64,000 nt of DNA from NCBI GenBank assembly GCA_001792895.1, contig MARA01000002.1, forward strand, positions 1,984,001-2,048,000. The letters are read 5' to 3'. The stretch comes from Lentinus brumalis (taxonomy: Eukaryota; Basidiomycota; Agaricomycetes; Polyporales; Polyporaceae). Made by a program: the position numbers and the translations under genes. Shown here in pieces: positions 28,997-41,449 of this stretch; within the stretch, counting starts at the first letter, position 1, and each line of letters begins with the position of its first letter. Below the pieces are notes generated by a model that was not told the DNA's origin, did no database searches, and was given only the letters and a program-made list of their open reading frames with translations.

Positions 28997-30644
28997 ATGA
29001 ACGCTAACCTCGAGGAAGCCGCGAACATCGCGACAGAATATCTTTCCAGTAAGGACATATCCACTTCCCGTGGGCGACTGTCCGTAGCCGTCTCTCGGGC
29101 TACGCTCGCAGCCGGACACAATGTCCTTCGCATCCACCTACGCCGCTTACCGTGGCTGCGTGCTGCGCCACCCGACGCCTCTGTCACGGTGCCCAGCGTC
29201 CTGTGCTCACTGAAACTGACCCGTTGCTCCCGCAGGTTTGGAGAACTTGCCCAACGAGGCACAACACATCCTCACCGAGATCCGGCATCGCGAGGCCAAG
29301 ACGCAAGGCATGTGCTTCGCCGAAAGTTCATGTGTCAGCGCCCACGCTAACACAATCATTGTCTTTGAACGTTTACCCATCCCGATTTCGTGTCTTCGCT
29401 CCACGTGCATATGCATACAGAACTTGCTGATGAGATCCGAAAGGAGACCCAGAAGTACTTCCGCCACTCGCAGAAGAACGCAGGCCAGCCGTCGCTTCCT
29501 GCGAAGGATGCAGCCATTCCAGAGACCGTTAATGCACTCTATACGGAGGTGGATCTCCTCGCGGCAGAGAAGATCGCTCTGGCCGCTCGTCTGGTTAAGC
29601 TCCTCGAGCGGGCCATGGCACGGTTACAGCATGACCTACAAAAGATTCTGAAGCTCCAGGGCGAGGAGCCTGGGCTGCCTCCGACCCAGCATTTCCTCAA
29701 CAATGTCGACACCACGGTGCAACAATTGCAGACTAGCTTGCGCAATGCGGTCGCAGCGGCGGTCTCGCCACCCCCAGCAGCCCCTCCGACGGCCCCTCCA
29801 CCCCAGAAGAGTACGTATTTATTCAGTCATTGTTCACTTTGGCCTCACGGCGACTGCGTTGCGCTGCGCAACGGACTTCTGTCCGTCTCGACCCTGCGCG
29901 TGCTATGTTATCGGGATCGCCGGACGGTCGTCATCCCGTGTTTGGCGCGTATTGTCATGACCTGAGCTCACATTTGTCATGCAGAGCGGCGTGTCGCAGC
30001 GGCGGCGTCGGCTGGGAGCATCAAGCTCCCGAGCCCGGTCCCGGTGTCGAACAGCGGATACAACAGCTCGAGCGGAACGCAGAAATCGAGTCTATCGCGG
30101 GTGAACACGAGACACTCGCCAGTGCGACAGCGCCGCGGGCCTGCGCATGCGCCGACCGGGCTGGACGACGAAGACGCCGAGGGCGAGGAGGACGAAGAAG
30201 GCGGCGATGCGGAAGACCAGGGCATCTACTGCTACTGCCAGAAATTGTCTTACGGGGAGGTGCGTGCTACATTGTTACCGGACACCGGCGGGCGCTGGCT
30301 TGCAGCGCTGTGCGGCGTGGCCGGGTGAAGGTGTGTTGGGCGCCGCTGACGGTGCCCGTGTGTTTTACAGATGATCGGATGCGACAACGACAGCTGCCGG
30401 CTGCAGTGGGTAAGGGCGTTGCGTTGCTTCGCCTTTGTGGCGGACAACGATTCTGTTTGTGTTGTTTGGGCCTCGCTGACGCGTTCTCTCGGTCACACAG
30501 TTCCACCTCTCGTGCGTCAATCTTACGGCGGAGAATCTGCCTCAGACGTGGTATTGCGACGAGTGCAGCGCGCAGCTCGGGCTGTCGTCTACGCAGTCGG
30601 GCAGCGCGTCCACTGGAGGGGGCCGCAAGGGGCGGAAGAAGTAG
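28997..30644 (+). CDS. ING-family PHD-finger protein (Yng2/Pho23-like)
   Basis: Chromatin reader that binds histone H3 trimethyl-Lys4 and anchors histone acetyltransferase or deacetylase complexes. Six exons: 28997-29048, 29236-29307, 29421-29810, 29985-30259, 30371-30409, 30501-30644; the total is 323 aa and every phase agrees. The N-terminal ING helices are LENLPNEAQHILTEIRHREA, ELADEIRKETQKYFRHSQK, and ETVNALYTEVDLLAAEKIAL. The middle is Ala/Pro-rich with a basic patch and an acidic stretch (DDEDAEGEEDEEGGDAED). The C-terminal PHD zinc finger reads YCYCQKLSYGEMIGCDNDSC, then WFHLSCVNLTAENLPQTWYC and DEC, with all Cys4-His-Cys3 ligands and the aromatic cage Trp. It ends in GGGRKGRKK. Intron 2 uses a GC donor. 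The family is certain; which paralogue is not. Confidence 0.9.
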
Positions 30645-31377
30645 ACAAAGATGGGGATTCGCATGTGTGAAACGTGTCATACGAAACGGAGAGGGAAGCG
30701 CGACGCGGATAGGTGGAAGGCGCTGTAGTCATTAAGCTAGGTTTGGGGCAGGGCTGGAGAAGCGTAGGCGGACACAGCCTGGGACGAGGAGGCGATTGGG
30801 AGGGGCGCGGTGTAGGATATGTGGCACGGACCGGGACGGACAATGGATGGCACATCTGGACGAGAGCTGGACAGAGGACGGCGGGAGCGCTGGGGTGGGG
30901 CGGGAAGGGCCGAGGAAAGGGATCTTCGGCTGGGTGGATTGGGCGAGATCTGGGCAGGAGATGAGGGGACTGCTCAGTTCGGCTGCTCGCGGACGGTGTG
31001 AACCTCCCCGGAAAGGCAGTGGGCGTTCGCAGCCGGAGTAAGTGTGCAACCTCCGGGGAGTGGGCGGCGCGCGGGGCGGCGTGGGCCGGGTGCGGAATGG
31101 AGGGCGGCGGGGGCAGGGCGGTCGGTGGGACCCCGGTGGGTGCCAGCTGGAGCGACCCGGGGGAGCGGGACGGGGGTGGGAGCAGGGGACGCTAGGCCGT
31201 TCGCAGACGTGCACAGGTTTGGTGAGACCCCGGGAGAGGGTGCACCCGCGCGAGACGTTCTCTTAACGCGTAGTGGCAAGCGAGGCGACGCCAGGCCTCC
31301 TCATATTTCCGTGCCCCTCGAGCCCTCTCTTCGCTGGTCGGCTTCCTCTTCCGCAAGACCCTTCCAGACGCGACTCC
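30645..31377. other. Intergenic: ING 3' region and GC-rich leader of the GATA gene
   Basis: About 730 bp, very G-rich on the plus strand between 30780 and 31200, ending in a C/T-rich stretch just before the ATG. Likely promoter and long 5' UTR of the GATA factor. No gene supported; the open frames here are a GC effect. Confidence 0.45.
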
Positions 31378-33103
31378 ATGGACCCGCTACACTTCGACTA
31401 CACCTCCTACTCCGACGCGTCCACCCCCCGCACCCCCTCCCCGCGCACCTCCATCTCCTCCGACGACATGCACCGCTATCCCACCCCGCCCAACTACAAG
31501 CCCCACATCGACCTCCACCTCTCTCGCAACATCTTCGAGCACCCGGACGAGGGCACCGTCGTCGTCACCGACCACCACCACCACCCCATGGAGCCCACAC
31601 ACGTCTGGTCTGGCTCGTACCCGTCCTCCTTCCCCACTCCCCCCGGCTCCCGCGGCTCGCTCCTCTCCGAGCTCTATGACCACGACATCCCCGAGCACAG
31701 TGTGCCCCACGACGTCTATGTCGACCATCGCCACCAGCAGACCGCAGAGCCGGGCTTCCACGGCGGAAACTGGTCCGGCATGCCCCAGACCGCCCACGGG
31801 CACCATGTCCAGCACGGAATGCGTCACCCCCACGACATTGCCATGGCGCGTCGCGCGACCTTCCCCTACGTCCGGCACGACCGCGGCGAGCCTATGTCCT
31901 ACGCCCCGTCCTTCATGGGCAGCGATCACGACTCGGTGAGCTCTTTTGGCTCGCGTCCCGGCACCATGTACTCCGAGCCGCTCTCGCTCGACGGGTCCCC
32001 GCACATGTCCATGTGCGAGCCCATGCACTCCGGTATGGATGACGGGCCCTTTGCGCACAACGTCCCCATGAACGGCTCCCCCCACCCGACGTACCACGAC
32101 TTCCACCACCCGCTAGACGGTATCAAAACCGAGGATGCGAACCAAGTCATCGTCCCTTCTCAGACCGCCTGGAGCCGTCCGTCCTCAGCAGGCATGCAGC
32201 CTCTTCCCTGTCTCGCTCCGCACTCCGGTCTCATGGTCCAGCACACGGACGACGCCGCGTCGAAGGAGACGCAGTATCTCCGTCGGCGCTGCTTCAACTG
32301 CCACACCACCGAGCCTCCGAGCTGGCGCCGATCGACGCTCAACCCTGGCAAGATCGTCTGCAACAAGTGCGGCCTCTACGAGCGCACGCACTTGCGCCCG
32401 CGCCCGCTGCGTTTCGACGAGCTCCGTGCTGGGAGCAAGACGCGCAAGCAGCCGAAGGTGAACGGCTCGCCCAAAGCTGCGAAGATGCCGCCGCAGATGA
32501 TCAAGAAGGAGCCCACTGAGATGGACAACCTGATGCCCCGTCGCGCGTCTGTCTCGTCCTCCGCGTCCTCGGTGCATTCCGCGAGCAGTGACTGGGATGA
32601 GTCTGGTGAGTCTCGCAGCGCTCCGCCCGAGTAAGATTCGCAAGCTGACGGTCCTGGCAGTGTCGGTCTATTCGGGAGGTTCCAACCCGCCCTCGTCGTT
32701 CAACTCGCCATCCGCCTCTACGTTCCCCATACCCCGCGATCCGAACTCGCAGTCCCCTCCTTTGGTTCCTCCTGAGGGCGGCATCCGCCTGCCCAACACC
32801 CCGCTTTCCGACGTTGCCTCCCTGCAGTCGTCCGGGCATTCGCCACCGACCCCGCGCAAGGCCGCCACAATGCCGGTTCCCTACTACCCCTCCTCGCCCG
32901 CACAGCAGGCGCAGCAACTCCAGCAGAACGATTACTTTGTACGCCGCGGCTCGCTCCCCGCGCCCTCGGACATGCAGAGGCGATCCGTCGACGCTCAGTC
33001 GCCCGAGGTGACAGGGTGGCAGACCGTGCCGGTGTCTGAGATGGCCCCCGCAAAGGCCATCAAGACGTCGCCGCGGCCCAGCAACCCTGTCATCGCAGCA
33101 TAG
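31378..33103 (+). CDS. GATA-type zinc-finger transcription factor
   Basis: DNA-binding regulator of 556 aa from two exons, 31378-32605 and 32661-33103 (55-nt intron). The start is MDPLHFDYTSYSDASTPRTP. The N-terminal 300 residues are rich in His, Pro, Ser and Met with low-complexity stretches, typical of an activation region. One GATA finger at residues ~305-331 reads CFNCHTTEPPSWRR...GKIVCNKCGLYERTHLRPRP, followed by a basic arm. The loop between the cysteine pairs is 19 residues, against 17 or 18 in most fungal GATA factors. The C-terminus is Ser/Pro/Gln-rich. It is similar in plan to mushroom developmental GATA proteins such as Schizophyllum Gat1, but orthology is an inference. About 7 kb downstream and 0.7 kb upstream lack genes, which fits a heavily regulated locus. 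Confidence 0.88.
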
Positions 33104-36100
33104 GCTGTCTTCGTCGTGTTCCTCTCGTATTCTTCTACCGCATAGACCCTGATACCTTCAGTCGCATCAATCCCCCTGCATTCGCGCGTCGGACGGGCGC
33201 GCTTGTTTATACTGCAAAATCCCGCTCCCGATACCACTCCTCCCCTCATACCACCCGGCCGCGGCGCTGCAGCGGCGGCGACGCGTGCAAAACGCCCGTC
33301 TGTGTACTCTTTCGCTCGCGCTCTGGCTTGACATATCCCCACTGTATCACCGCACGCACATCCGTCCCCATTTGCATCTTTGTTCAGTACTCTCCACTGG
33401 TCTTCTTGAAGGTATTAATGCGCCGCATGCTCTGCGTATATTTTTTCGTTACTTATTGGTCCCTGGTCGTCGTGCTACCGCTGCTGCTGCCTGCTGCTCC
33501 GCCCCCCTCCCGCCCCTTCCGCTCGTTTGCTTGGTCCGCTCGGACTCGCGGGTGCGTGCGCCGCTCTAACTATCTATTTATTATTTGTGTGTCGTACTAC
33601 AGTGCCTCCCCTGCATATCCCCCACCATCGTGTAATCGTAGCCTATAGGAAGTAGCCGTATAACGTGCAATACAACATGCGAAACGGAACGAGCACGTCC
33701 GAGGAGAGCCTCGTGGGCGAGGACCAGTTGAACGTTAGGCTGGTTCGCGGGTGGCGCCACTTGCGTGCCACTCGATCGTCCGGCGGTCGCCATGCCACGC
33801 ATTTTCTGCTTCCTTGCTGGGCTCGTCCTGGCTCGTCATCTGGTCCTCCAGCGGCTGCGGGTGGCACGGACATGTCGCGCAAGGTTACGCATTGCCTCGA
33901 CTGCGAAGGCGCAGAAGACGCGACGGGGGAGCGAGCGGAGGCGAGTTGGAGGGCGTATTACACGGAGCACTCGCGCTGACGTGCTTGTGGACGGTAGACT
34001 CGACCGGGGTTCGAATGGAGCGTTCCGCGGCGGGGGCCCACATGGACGCAGGGCGGAGAGCGCAGAGGGTGTTTCGTTCACGCGATCGGGCGGACGCCGT
34101 GAGCAGACCTTGTCGTCGTTCGATAGCCACGCGCGTGTTTCAGCTGCTCCGGCCGTCCGCAAGTACGTACAGTACGCCGACCGCGCCGCCCCGCCACCCG
34201 CCGTCCTCGTCGCGCCTACGTTCTCCCGCCCGCGATGCGTCGTCGCACACGTGTTCTGCGCGATCTGCCTGGCGGAACACGGCCCAAGTGTCGGGCTTGG
34301 CGGGAGCGGCGGGGGAAGTGCGCCCGCCGCCAGAACGCGTGAGAAGAGGCTCCCATGACGCAGTGCGCACACATGTGGTGGCGACCCACGGGTGTCCGCG
34401 ACGGCGAGCTCGGGCCTCGGGGAGCACACCCCACCCGAGCAAATACATATCGCATATGCGAGCAACGCTAGCCTGAGCCTGCTGGGGTCCCGGCTCGCCA
34501 GCCTGCGAGCCTGCTGACTGGCCAACAGGCACCCACCGCGACAACGGCTTAGCAAGGGCAAATGCATGTCTCCCCTTCCCCCCCTCGCCTGCTCCCCGGG
34601 CGAATCGCTCTTCGCAAACGCGTACCAGCCGTCCTCCAGGTTCGTAGAGGCGTGGCGAACCGACCCTGCACCAAGCGCACACACGAACCCACACCGGCGG
34701 GCCCTCCCCAAACAGGTCGGTCGGTTTTCCGCGAACGTCGTCGTCTGCCAATTTTTCGTACTCCGTGCGCCAGAGCCCCGCATGCACGCTGCCCGCTACG
34801 TATCCGTGCGGCGTTCGGATTCCGGAACAACGCACCACGGCCAGGGCCAGCGTACGCCATCGTGCGTAATACTCCTGGATCTATCCTCCACACTTGCTTC
34901 AAGGTTCAAGGTTTGTTGGATTGGCACCGGTGCCCGGTGGCGTCCTGCAGTCGACCACAGGCTCCCTCCCGCCTTGCGTCGGGCGATCGCCACATGCGCA
35001 ACGGTGGGGGCACCGCAGGGACACAATGTCGGACGAGAGGCCTCACGCGGTTCCGACCGCCGAGGGCCCAGTTATCGGCAACTGTGGACGCAGTGGGAGC
35101 GCGCCCGGAGCGGTTCCTGGCCGCACAAGCCCTACTGCGAAACAAGACAAATAGGAAGCCTCTTCGAGCGGTGGCGGGCTGCGCTCGGGGCAAGTAAAGC
35201 AGCAGGGCCATGGAGCCCCGACTCCCGTCTGACAGTCCAGGACAGTCCCAATACCAACACGAGCCGTCCGCAAGTGCTTCCGCGCAGGTCTTGTCTGCCA
35301 TGGGCGGTTGGCGGCATGTTTCTTGCGCGAGGAACCTGCGAAAGGGCCCGCGATAGTTTTTGGCAGTCGCTGACAGAAAACTTACAGGGTGCAGGAGGGC
35401 GCAAGGTCCGGACGCTGGTGGTTCGAGCACCGACGCGTATACGATAACGTATATCCTCCCGTCACGCCGCTTAGGCTTCGGTGTGCACGTGTATTAGTAT
35501 TGCAGTCGCCACGATCTGTGCGACACCTCTTCCGCGCAAAACATGAGCCTGGGAGTCCGAGCTCGGACATTGCGACAATCGTCGCAGAGGCCGCGGCCAG
35601 TGAAGGGAAGCAGCAGGCACGTACGGGCGTGCGGTGCGTCATTTCGGACATTGCGAGCACGGACCAGGACCCCCGAAAATGGTAGGCACAGCCGGAACGG
35701 GATCCGGACAAAATTCTGGTCCTGGACCCCCCTATGCTGGATCCTATCCTGACAAACGCCGGGCCGAAATGGGCCCAAGCTGGTTCACCATCCTGACAGA
35801 CCTTGGTGCGGCGGGCAGCAGATTTGGTAGCCGCCCGTCGGGCGGCACCTCCGGGAAGGTCCGCAAGCCGAAAATGGCATTTTAACGCCCAAAACTACCA
35901 TATGCGGTAGGTGCAGACGGCCCCAAAAGGCCATATCCTGGATCTCATCCTGACATTTGAGGCCCAAAATTCGCGAATTTTGTCCTGACATAACTGGCCG
36001 TCCGGCCGAAAACCTGATCCGGGTTCACCTACCATTTTCGGGGGTCCTCACGGACCCCACGCCAGACAGGCTCTGCTATTACTCGAGTCCGAGGAACGTT

Positions 36101-39100
36101 CGGAGAGAAGCCCGGCGATTCTTCGTCCACTTGGCTTCTCTGGCCCAATCGGGTGCGCTGCTGGACCATGGGCTCGCCCTCCTCCAGGCTTCCTCGCCCT
36201 GCGCGGGTCTGCTGCCGCTTCCAGCTAGCGTCCTGCGTGTTCCACACAGAGGGAGACAATATCGATATCGGACGCCTGCCTGCCCTTCACAACAATTGGC
36301 GTTAGCCTCAAGGGTCCTTGTGCTAGTCGACGCCGTGCTACGGTACGTACTACGTAGTGCGGTCCAGCCCGAGCCCCCTTGCCCTCATCGCGGTCCGGAA
36401 AGTGTGCTTTGTTGCTCACGGACGATGTGGGCGTGTCTGGGAATTTACGTGTAAGTAAGTGGCTACGCTCGCCCTCGACCTCGTCATGCCTGGCGAGCAG
36501 TCGGCGAGCACTCCGGGTTCTCAGCACGAGCACGAATCACCGAGCACCGGCACCTCGCGTGCGGTTTGCTCGGACGTTTCCAGGACCTAGAGTGACTCGC
36601 CGCCCATGTGTACACACCATGACTCTATGAGCTCGGGTTGACAACGACAAGGGGCACGGGCGCGGGCGCGCGGAGCAGCCTGTAAGCTGCAGCGTATAAC
36701 GGTTGCAATTCAGAACACAAGACGTAACTCCGTTCTGGTGGAAGTTCCCGAGATCTGGAGAACAAACGCTAACGAAGCAGGCGAGCATCGCAGGTTCGAG
36801 CTGCCTATCGACGACCTCCGCCAGACGCGGACGAGCCGCCGTTCTACGGTATCCAAGTAAGGACGCTAGAAAGCCTCTCCTGGCTTCTGGCGTCTCTCGT
36901 ACATACAGTGCCGTGTTGTGCGGGTGCTATGGACGAATAGAACCGGGGCCGCGTTGTGGCTTCGCTGCACGAGCCACAGCTGCCGACACCCAGAACCACC
37001 GGGTGTCGAGCTGGACACCAAGGGACAGGTGCTTCTGCTGCGGGAGGATGCCGTACTCGCGCGCATGCTTATGGGAACGCGACGGTCCTGTGACCGCACG
37101 GCGTCATGGGCGCGAAGGGAGCGGAGCAGCGAGCAGTCACTTTCGAACGCGCGGACTCTGAAGGTGAAGCAGGGCACCCAGAGTGGAGACCTCAGACTCC
37201 ATGTGTGCGCTGTGCCACCCTATGAACGGGAAGGAGGGTTCGGCTTGAGAGGCACAGTCGGCAGGGCGCAGGTCAGACCTACACCCCGATGGGCCGGGAG
37301 AACGCCTCGGGGAGAGTTCGACCATTGAAAGAGCTGAGACGCGAGATAGCACAGAAGGGGGCAAGGGATGTCCGCGAAGGCGGGAAGTCTGAAGCCAGGT
37401 GGCAGCTGCTGCGCCGGGCCTAATCTAAGTCTTGCGCTGCGGGGCCGCTCCGTACAGCTGGCCGCAACGCCTCGAGGCCCGATACTCGTCGCGAGCAGTA
37501 CGTAGCTCCTCTCTTCGCAAACGCGAATGGAAGTCGGGCAACTATAGAGGCCACGTTCGCGTTCCCGGATGCACGCCACTCGGACGCATGCCAGTACGGG
37601 CTCCCACCGCAGGACGCTGGACAGCGCGATGAGTCCGCTTGAATGACATGGACAGGTCGCCGCATACGTCCCTGTCACTGTCAAAAAATGCCATATGCGT
37701 ACTCATTTCAATTGCCTTGGCCCTCGATGCGCCCGCGCCCAGGGCAGGGGCCGAGATTAGGTTGTGCGACAAGTCATCGACATCTCTTCCGCGCCTATGG
37801 TCAGTGGGCCCACGCGCGGACGGACGCCTTGGAACGTCGACCGTCTTCCATTGCCAGTGCCTCCGTCCGCTGGGGCCACACTTGGCGGATGCAGTGGGAC
37901 ACGGGGCCTTGAGGACGAGTACTATCCCCGAACAGGGCGACATTGCGACTCCTCGCCGTGCGTCATTCTTCCGAACATACGTCGCACGTTGGAAGTACCT
38001 TTTACAGCGATGTCAGCCTCAGAAGAGCCTGGCGCTGTGCATGACCGCGAGGCCTTCAGGACCCGCGACTGTGACTAGGGTGCAATAGACGTGCAGTGTG
38101 CGTGCCAGGCAGCTCAGGAAGTCGATGCGTCGCTATACATATTGGACTCTGGAACATATTGGTACTGAATATCGACTCACCTTTGTTCACCAGTATCAAG
38201 TACAGAGCTGGAATATGTTCCCGCCCAGCACGCCCATGTGGCGCAGAATTGCCGGACTGTCAGCGCACGGAAGGTGGTCAGATATCCGCATCTTGGCACC
38301 AGGTGGCTCTCGCCGTCCCCAGCGGAAGTCATGCGACCGCGCGAGTGGTTCGCAGAAGCTTCGCGGAGCGTAAACTGGGGGCGGTAGCGCGGCGACGTGA
38401 GCTTGTCGATATGAGGTGCCTCAGGGCCTTTCTCTTCTCCGCTGAGGAGCTCGGGCCTGTATTGCATCGCCATGCCATGTCTGCTGTCAGAGGGTGCTAT
38501 TACAACTGCGATAGTGCGAGGGCAGAAGACGTACATACGCAAGAGGGGTTCTGCGTTGAGGCTGCCAAGTGCCGGAAGGCGGTAACGATAACAAAGTCTT
38601 CTTTGAACCTGCTTTTGCACAGCGGGCGCGTCGGCCTCTCCACGCTCTAGCTGTGTTCACCGGCAGTGACTGCCCCTGACCCAAGAAACACGCACCACCG
38701 CGTCGTCAGGAGCAGCTTCACTGCAGTTTTTCCATGGCTGCGTTCTCCGAGGAGCGGCGTAAGTGCTACCTGCAGCTAAACAAAGGGCAAGGCTCCTTTA
38801 GTCGTATATTTCACCTCGGAATCGGCGGCGAACGAGGGCCATTATTGCTGCCGGCGCGCTATGGGCTATCGGGCTGGGAATCCGCCACCGCACAGGGTCC
38901 GGCGCTCGGTCAAAGAGCGACAAGGTCGCCGCCGGCTGTGGGTGGTTCTGTGAACGCAAGACCACCCTGGACGCCGACAGGGAATAAAGAACAGTGCGGA
39001 CGTTTTTCTGCAGGCGCGACTCGCCTCGGCAATAGAAACTGACGGACCTAGAGAGACGGGTCAAACGGAGATACGAACCTCCATGGACTTTCCATACGGA

Positions 39101-40394
39101 TTGGGCGGACTTACGACGGTGTGGCAAGAAATCTGCGTGGATCTTGAGGATGGCTTGCGTCAGGGTCCAGCGAGGAGCGAAATTTGCAGTCTCCCGGTAC
39201 GGGGTTCTTCAAAGAAGTTCGTATGTATGTACATAGGACAGCCGGCGCCGCAGGCATGGCACGCACTGGCTAGCTTCAAGGTATGACTGAATGCAATGTC
39301 ATCGAAGGCCGGGTCGCCCGGCCGTCCAAGAAGAACCCTGCCAGATATTCGCCAGAAGATCGTGTAAACCGACGGACGGCCTATACTTCGACCGGGCTGT
39401 CTGAGTTTGACGTACCGTGGTCTGCTTTGCATAGCCATGATAAGCGGCGGGTTTACTGCGTTCAACTCCTCTAAACGCACACCGCCGGGAAGTGGTTAGT
39501 TGCGGATCCGTAGGGATATGGAAAGCGCAACAGGAGCGCACGCACTCATGGGTAATCAAACTCTAGGAGTGACGATCCCGACTTGGTCCCATATCACGGA
39601 TGTCACGAATACCACGTCGTTGGCGAATACCTGAACGCAGCACCGCCTCAAGAGTGACCATACTTGAGTGCTGTAGCGAAGCGAACGCCATCAATGGTGG
39701 AACCGTTAGCACCGATCCTAAGCACAGCAGTTGTGTGACTTACGAAAGGTGCTCCTGTATCTGCGAAATTCGGATCGCCTTGCTGGACGACAATGGCGGC
39801 CGTGCCGATCATCAGCCAGAGAGGGAGGTATTAGAGTAACAGTGTGATGATGCGTTTGAGGACTGAGACGATCGACGATTGGACGGGCGTAAGGACATCA
39901 AACGAGAGATCGGAGGGCGAGTCAAACTTTGATGTACATACATGTCGTCGAGCACGTTTCGCAATTGGTGCCAACGGAAGAGACTAGACCAACAGAGGCC
40001 GTCCGGTAGGAAAAGAGGGCAAAGCAGATAGGTACGCTGCTTCCTGGGGTTGCGCCAATGGTCAGACCACCCAAGTGCTGGCAGATCAAACCTGATGGGT
40101 CCTCAGGGAACAGCCATGGTCATTCTGTCGGCCGTTGTACGGAGATTGTGGCTGAGGTTAAGGCGGCCGTGTCTTCAATCATACGTTTTCATAAATGAAG
40201 AGCCCTCTAAGAGCCGCCAGATAACGAACACGGCGGCGATGGTGGTTGCAGACGAGTGGATGTCGAGTCGCCGCATCCGGACGACTCTGATGCAGCGCCT
40301 GCGGGCACCCGGGCCGGGCACAAGCGTCGTCAGTGGCTGCAGCATTGGCAGTGACGGCTCTGTACTGCCCACCCACGGCTGCTCGACAGGCTCA
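33104..40394. other. 7.3-kb gene-poor region with a hAT-like MITE
   Basis: The largest gap in the window. No gene could be supported: frames up to ~300 codons exist at 33751-34838 and 34562-35447, but they overlap on both strands, are Arg/Ala/Pro-rich and carry no recognisable domain. The first ~500 bp should be the GATA 3' UTR. A hAT-like MITE lies at 35666-36048. No tRNA, rRNA or tandem array was seen. Possible contents are distal regulatory DNA, a non-coding transcript, or old transposon debris. Confidence 0.45.
35666..36048. mobile_element. hAT-like MITE (383 bp) with 8-bp target duplication
   Basis: The ends are near-perfect inverted repeats starting AGGACCCCCGAAAATGGTAG on both strands (about 21 bp). 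The element is flanked by the exact 8-bp direct repeat CACGGACC (35658-35665 and 36049-36056), the target-site size of the hAT superfamily. Inside, the octamer or near-octamer TCCTGACA recurs about four times (near 35746, 35790, 35949, 35983) and GGACAAAATTC occurs once in each orientation, resembling subterminal transposase-binding motifs. No open frame of note; a non-autonomous element. Confidence 0.87.
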
Positions 40395-41449
40395 ATGGCC
40401 TCATCAAACAACGTTGCGTTTCCCATGTCACGGTCTGCACGGTCAAGTGTGCTCTGGGACAACACACCTTCCTTGTCGCTCACACACCACCAGACAGCCG
40501 CAGAGATATGTGAGCTCTTCTACGGCGCGTCCCCGCCCGCATGGCAGGCGGTCGACCGCTTCTACGATCCCAATGCAACATACGAGAATCCATTCATTAC
40601 CGCGACGTCCAGGGATACCATTGCGGATGTCCATACGCTCGCCCGGCACCTCTCGCAGCTTGATGTCCCGAAGCCTACCGCGATTCTATGTGCGCTCTTC
40701 AGGCTCTCGGCAGATCACCGCTGGAGGGACGCGTGGTTCCGAGGAGTCAGTATGTGGAACGAAGTGAACGACATATCCGAGTGCGAGAGCTTCGGTGAGT
40801 CTCCTCTCGGCGATCGTCGCTCCCCATCTTCGGCGGGCTCCTAGCCACTACAATCCCACTCGCATAGCTCAACTTTCCCCCAGACGGACAGAAGCGCACA
40901 ATGGTCGAGCACACACTGCACATCCTTTTCCTTCCCGGCCTGCATCCACATACACATCCGTCCTCCGAAGGCGCAGGTCCAGCATCGTCCTCTGAATCAG
41001 TGATGTCATTACTGCTGCCCGGCTCAGCCAATGCCAACCCGCCTGTACGGCATCGATACTCGGACTTGTCGCTCTGGCCCCCTTCGCCGTTTCACCTCAA
41101 GCTCCCCATCATTACGCGACTCTCCTTCAATGAGGCAGACAAGATCACCCATCACCGCGATTTCTGGGACGTAAAGGTTTGACACAACCACGGTCCACAG
41201 GCCCAAGAGACGACTAACACAATCCTGCGCGCTTTCCAGGACCTTCTGGGCCTCCTACCGGGGATGACACTCGTCCAGTGGATGAGCGGCCGTCTGGCCG
41301 CGCAGGGCATCCGCGGTCTCGTGAGAGTGGGGAGGGCGCTGTTCCGCTCACCGCCTCGGGATGACGAGGCCGCAGCCGGTCTCAGCGCGCATCCACCCCC
41401 TGCGAAGTCGGCCGGGAGTAACAAGCACTTCACGATTGCGCCGCAGTAA
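40395..41449 (+). CDS. Conserved hypothetical protein, NTF2/SnoaL-like
   Basis: Three exons, 40395-40794, 40884-41176 and 41240-41449, in agreeing phases; 300 aa from the chosen start MASSNNVAFPMSRSARSSVL. An in-frame ATG at 40239 would add 52 low-complexity residues. The first half resembles the opening of NTF2-like folds: TAAEICELFYGASPPAWQAV, DRFYDPNATYENPFITATSR, DTIADVHTLARHLSQLDVPK. The second exon continues KRTMVEHTLHILFLPG..., a hydrophobic beta-strand, and LPIITRLSFNEADKITHHRD. The C-terminus has VQWMSGRLAAQGIRGLVRVG and a disordered tail. Function unknown; similar architecture is common among basidiomycete hypothetical proteins. No catalytic residues can be named. Confidence 0.75.

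Noticed and set aside
31387..32109. 240-codon minus-strand Gly/Val-rich frame
   Set aside because: Antisense shadow of the GATA gene caused by high GC and codon bias.
33985..34010. GGTTCGAAT box-B-like sequence, possible tRNA
   Set aside because: No matching A box or cloverleaf pairing upstream; the other TTCGA sites checked (35412, 36787, 41755) also fail.
33751..34838. Overlapping long frames on both strands (up to 315 codons)
   Set aside because: Arg/Ala/Pro-rich, mutually overlapping, no domain, no consistent splice structure.
38096..38650. 184-codon plus-strand frame
   Set aside because: No recognisable domain, no promoter or splice support, opposed by a minus-strand frame of similar size.
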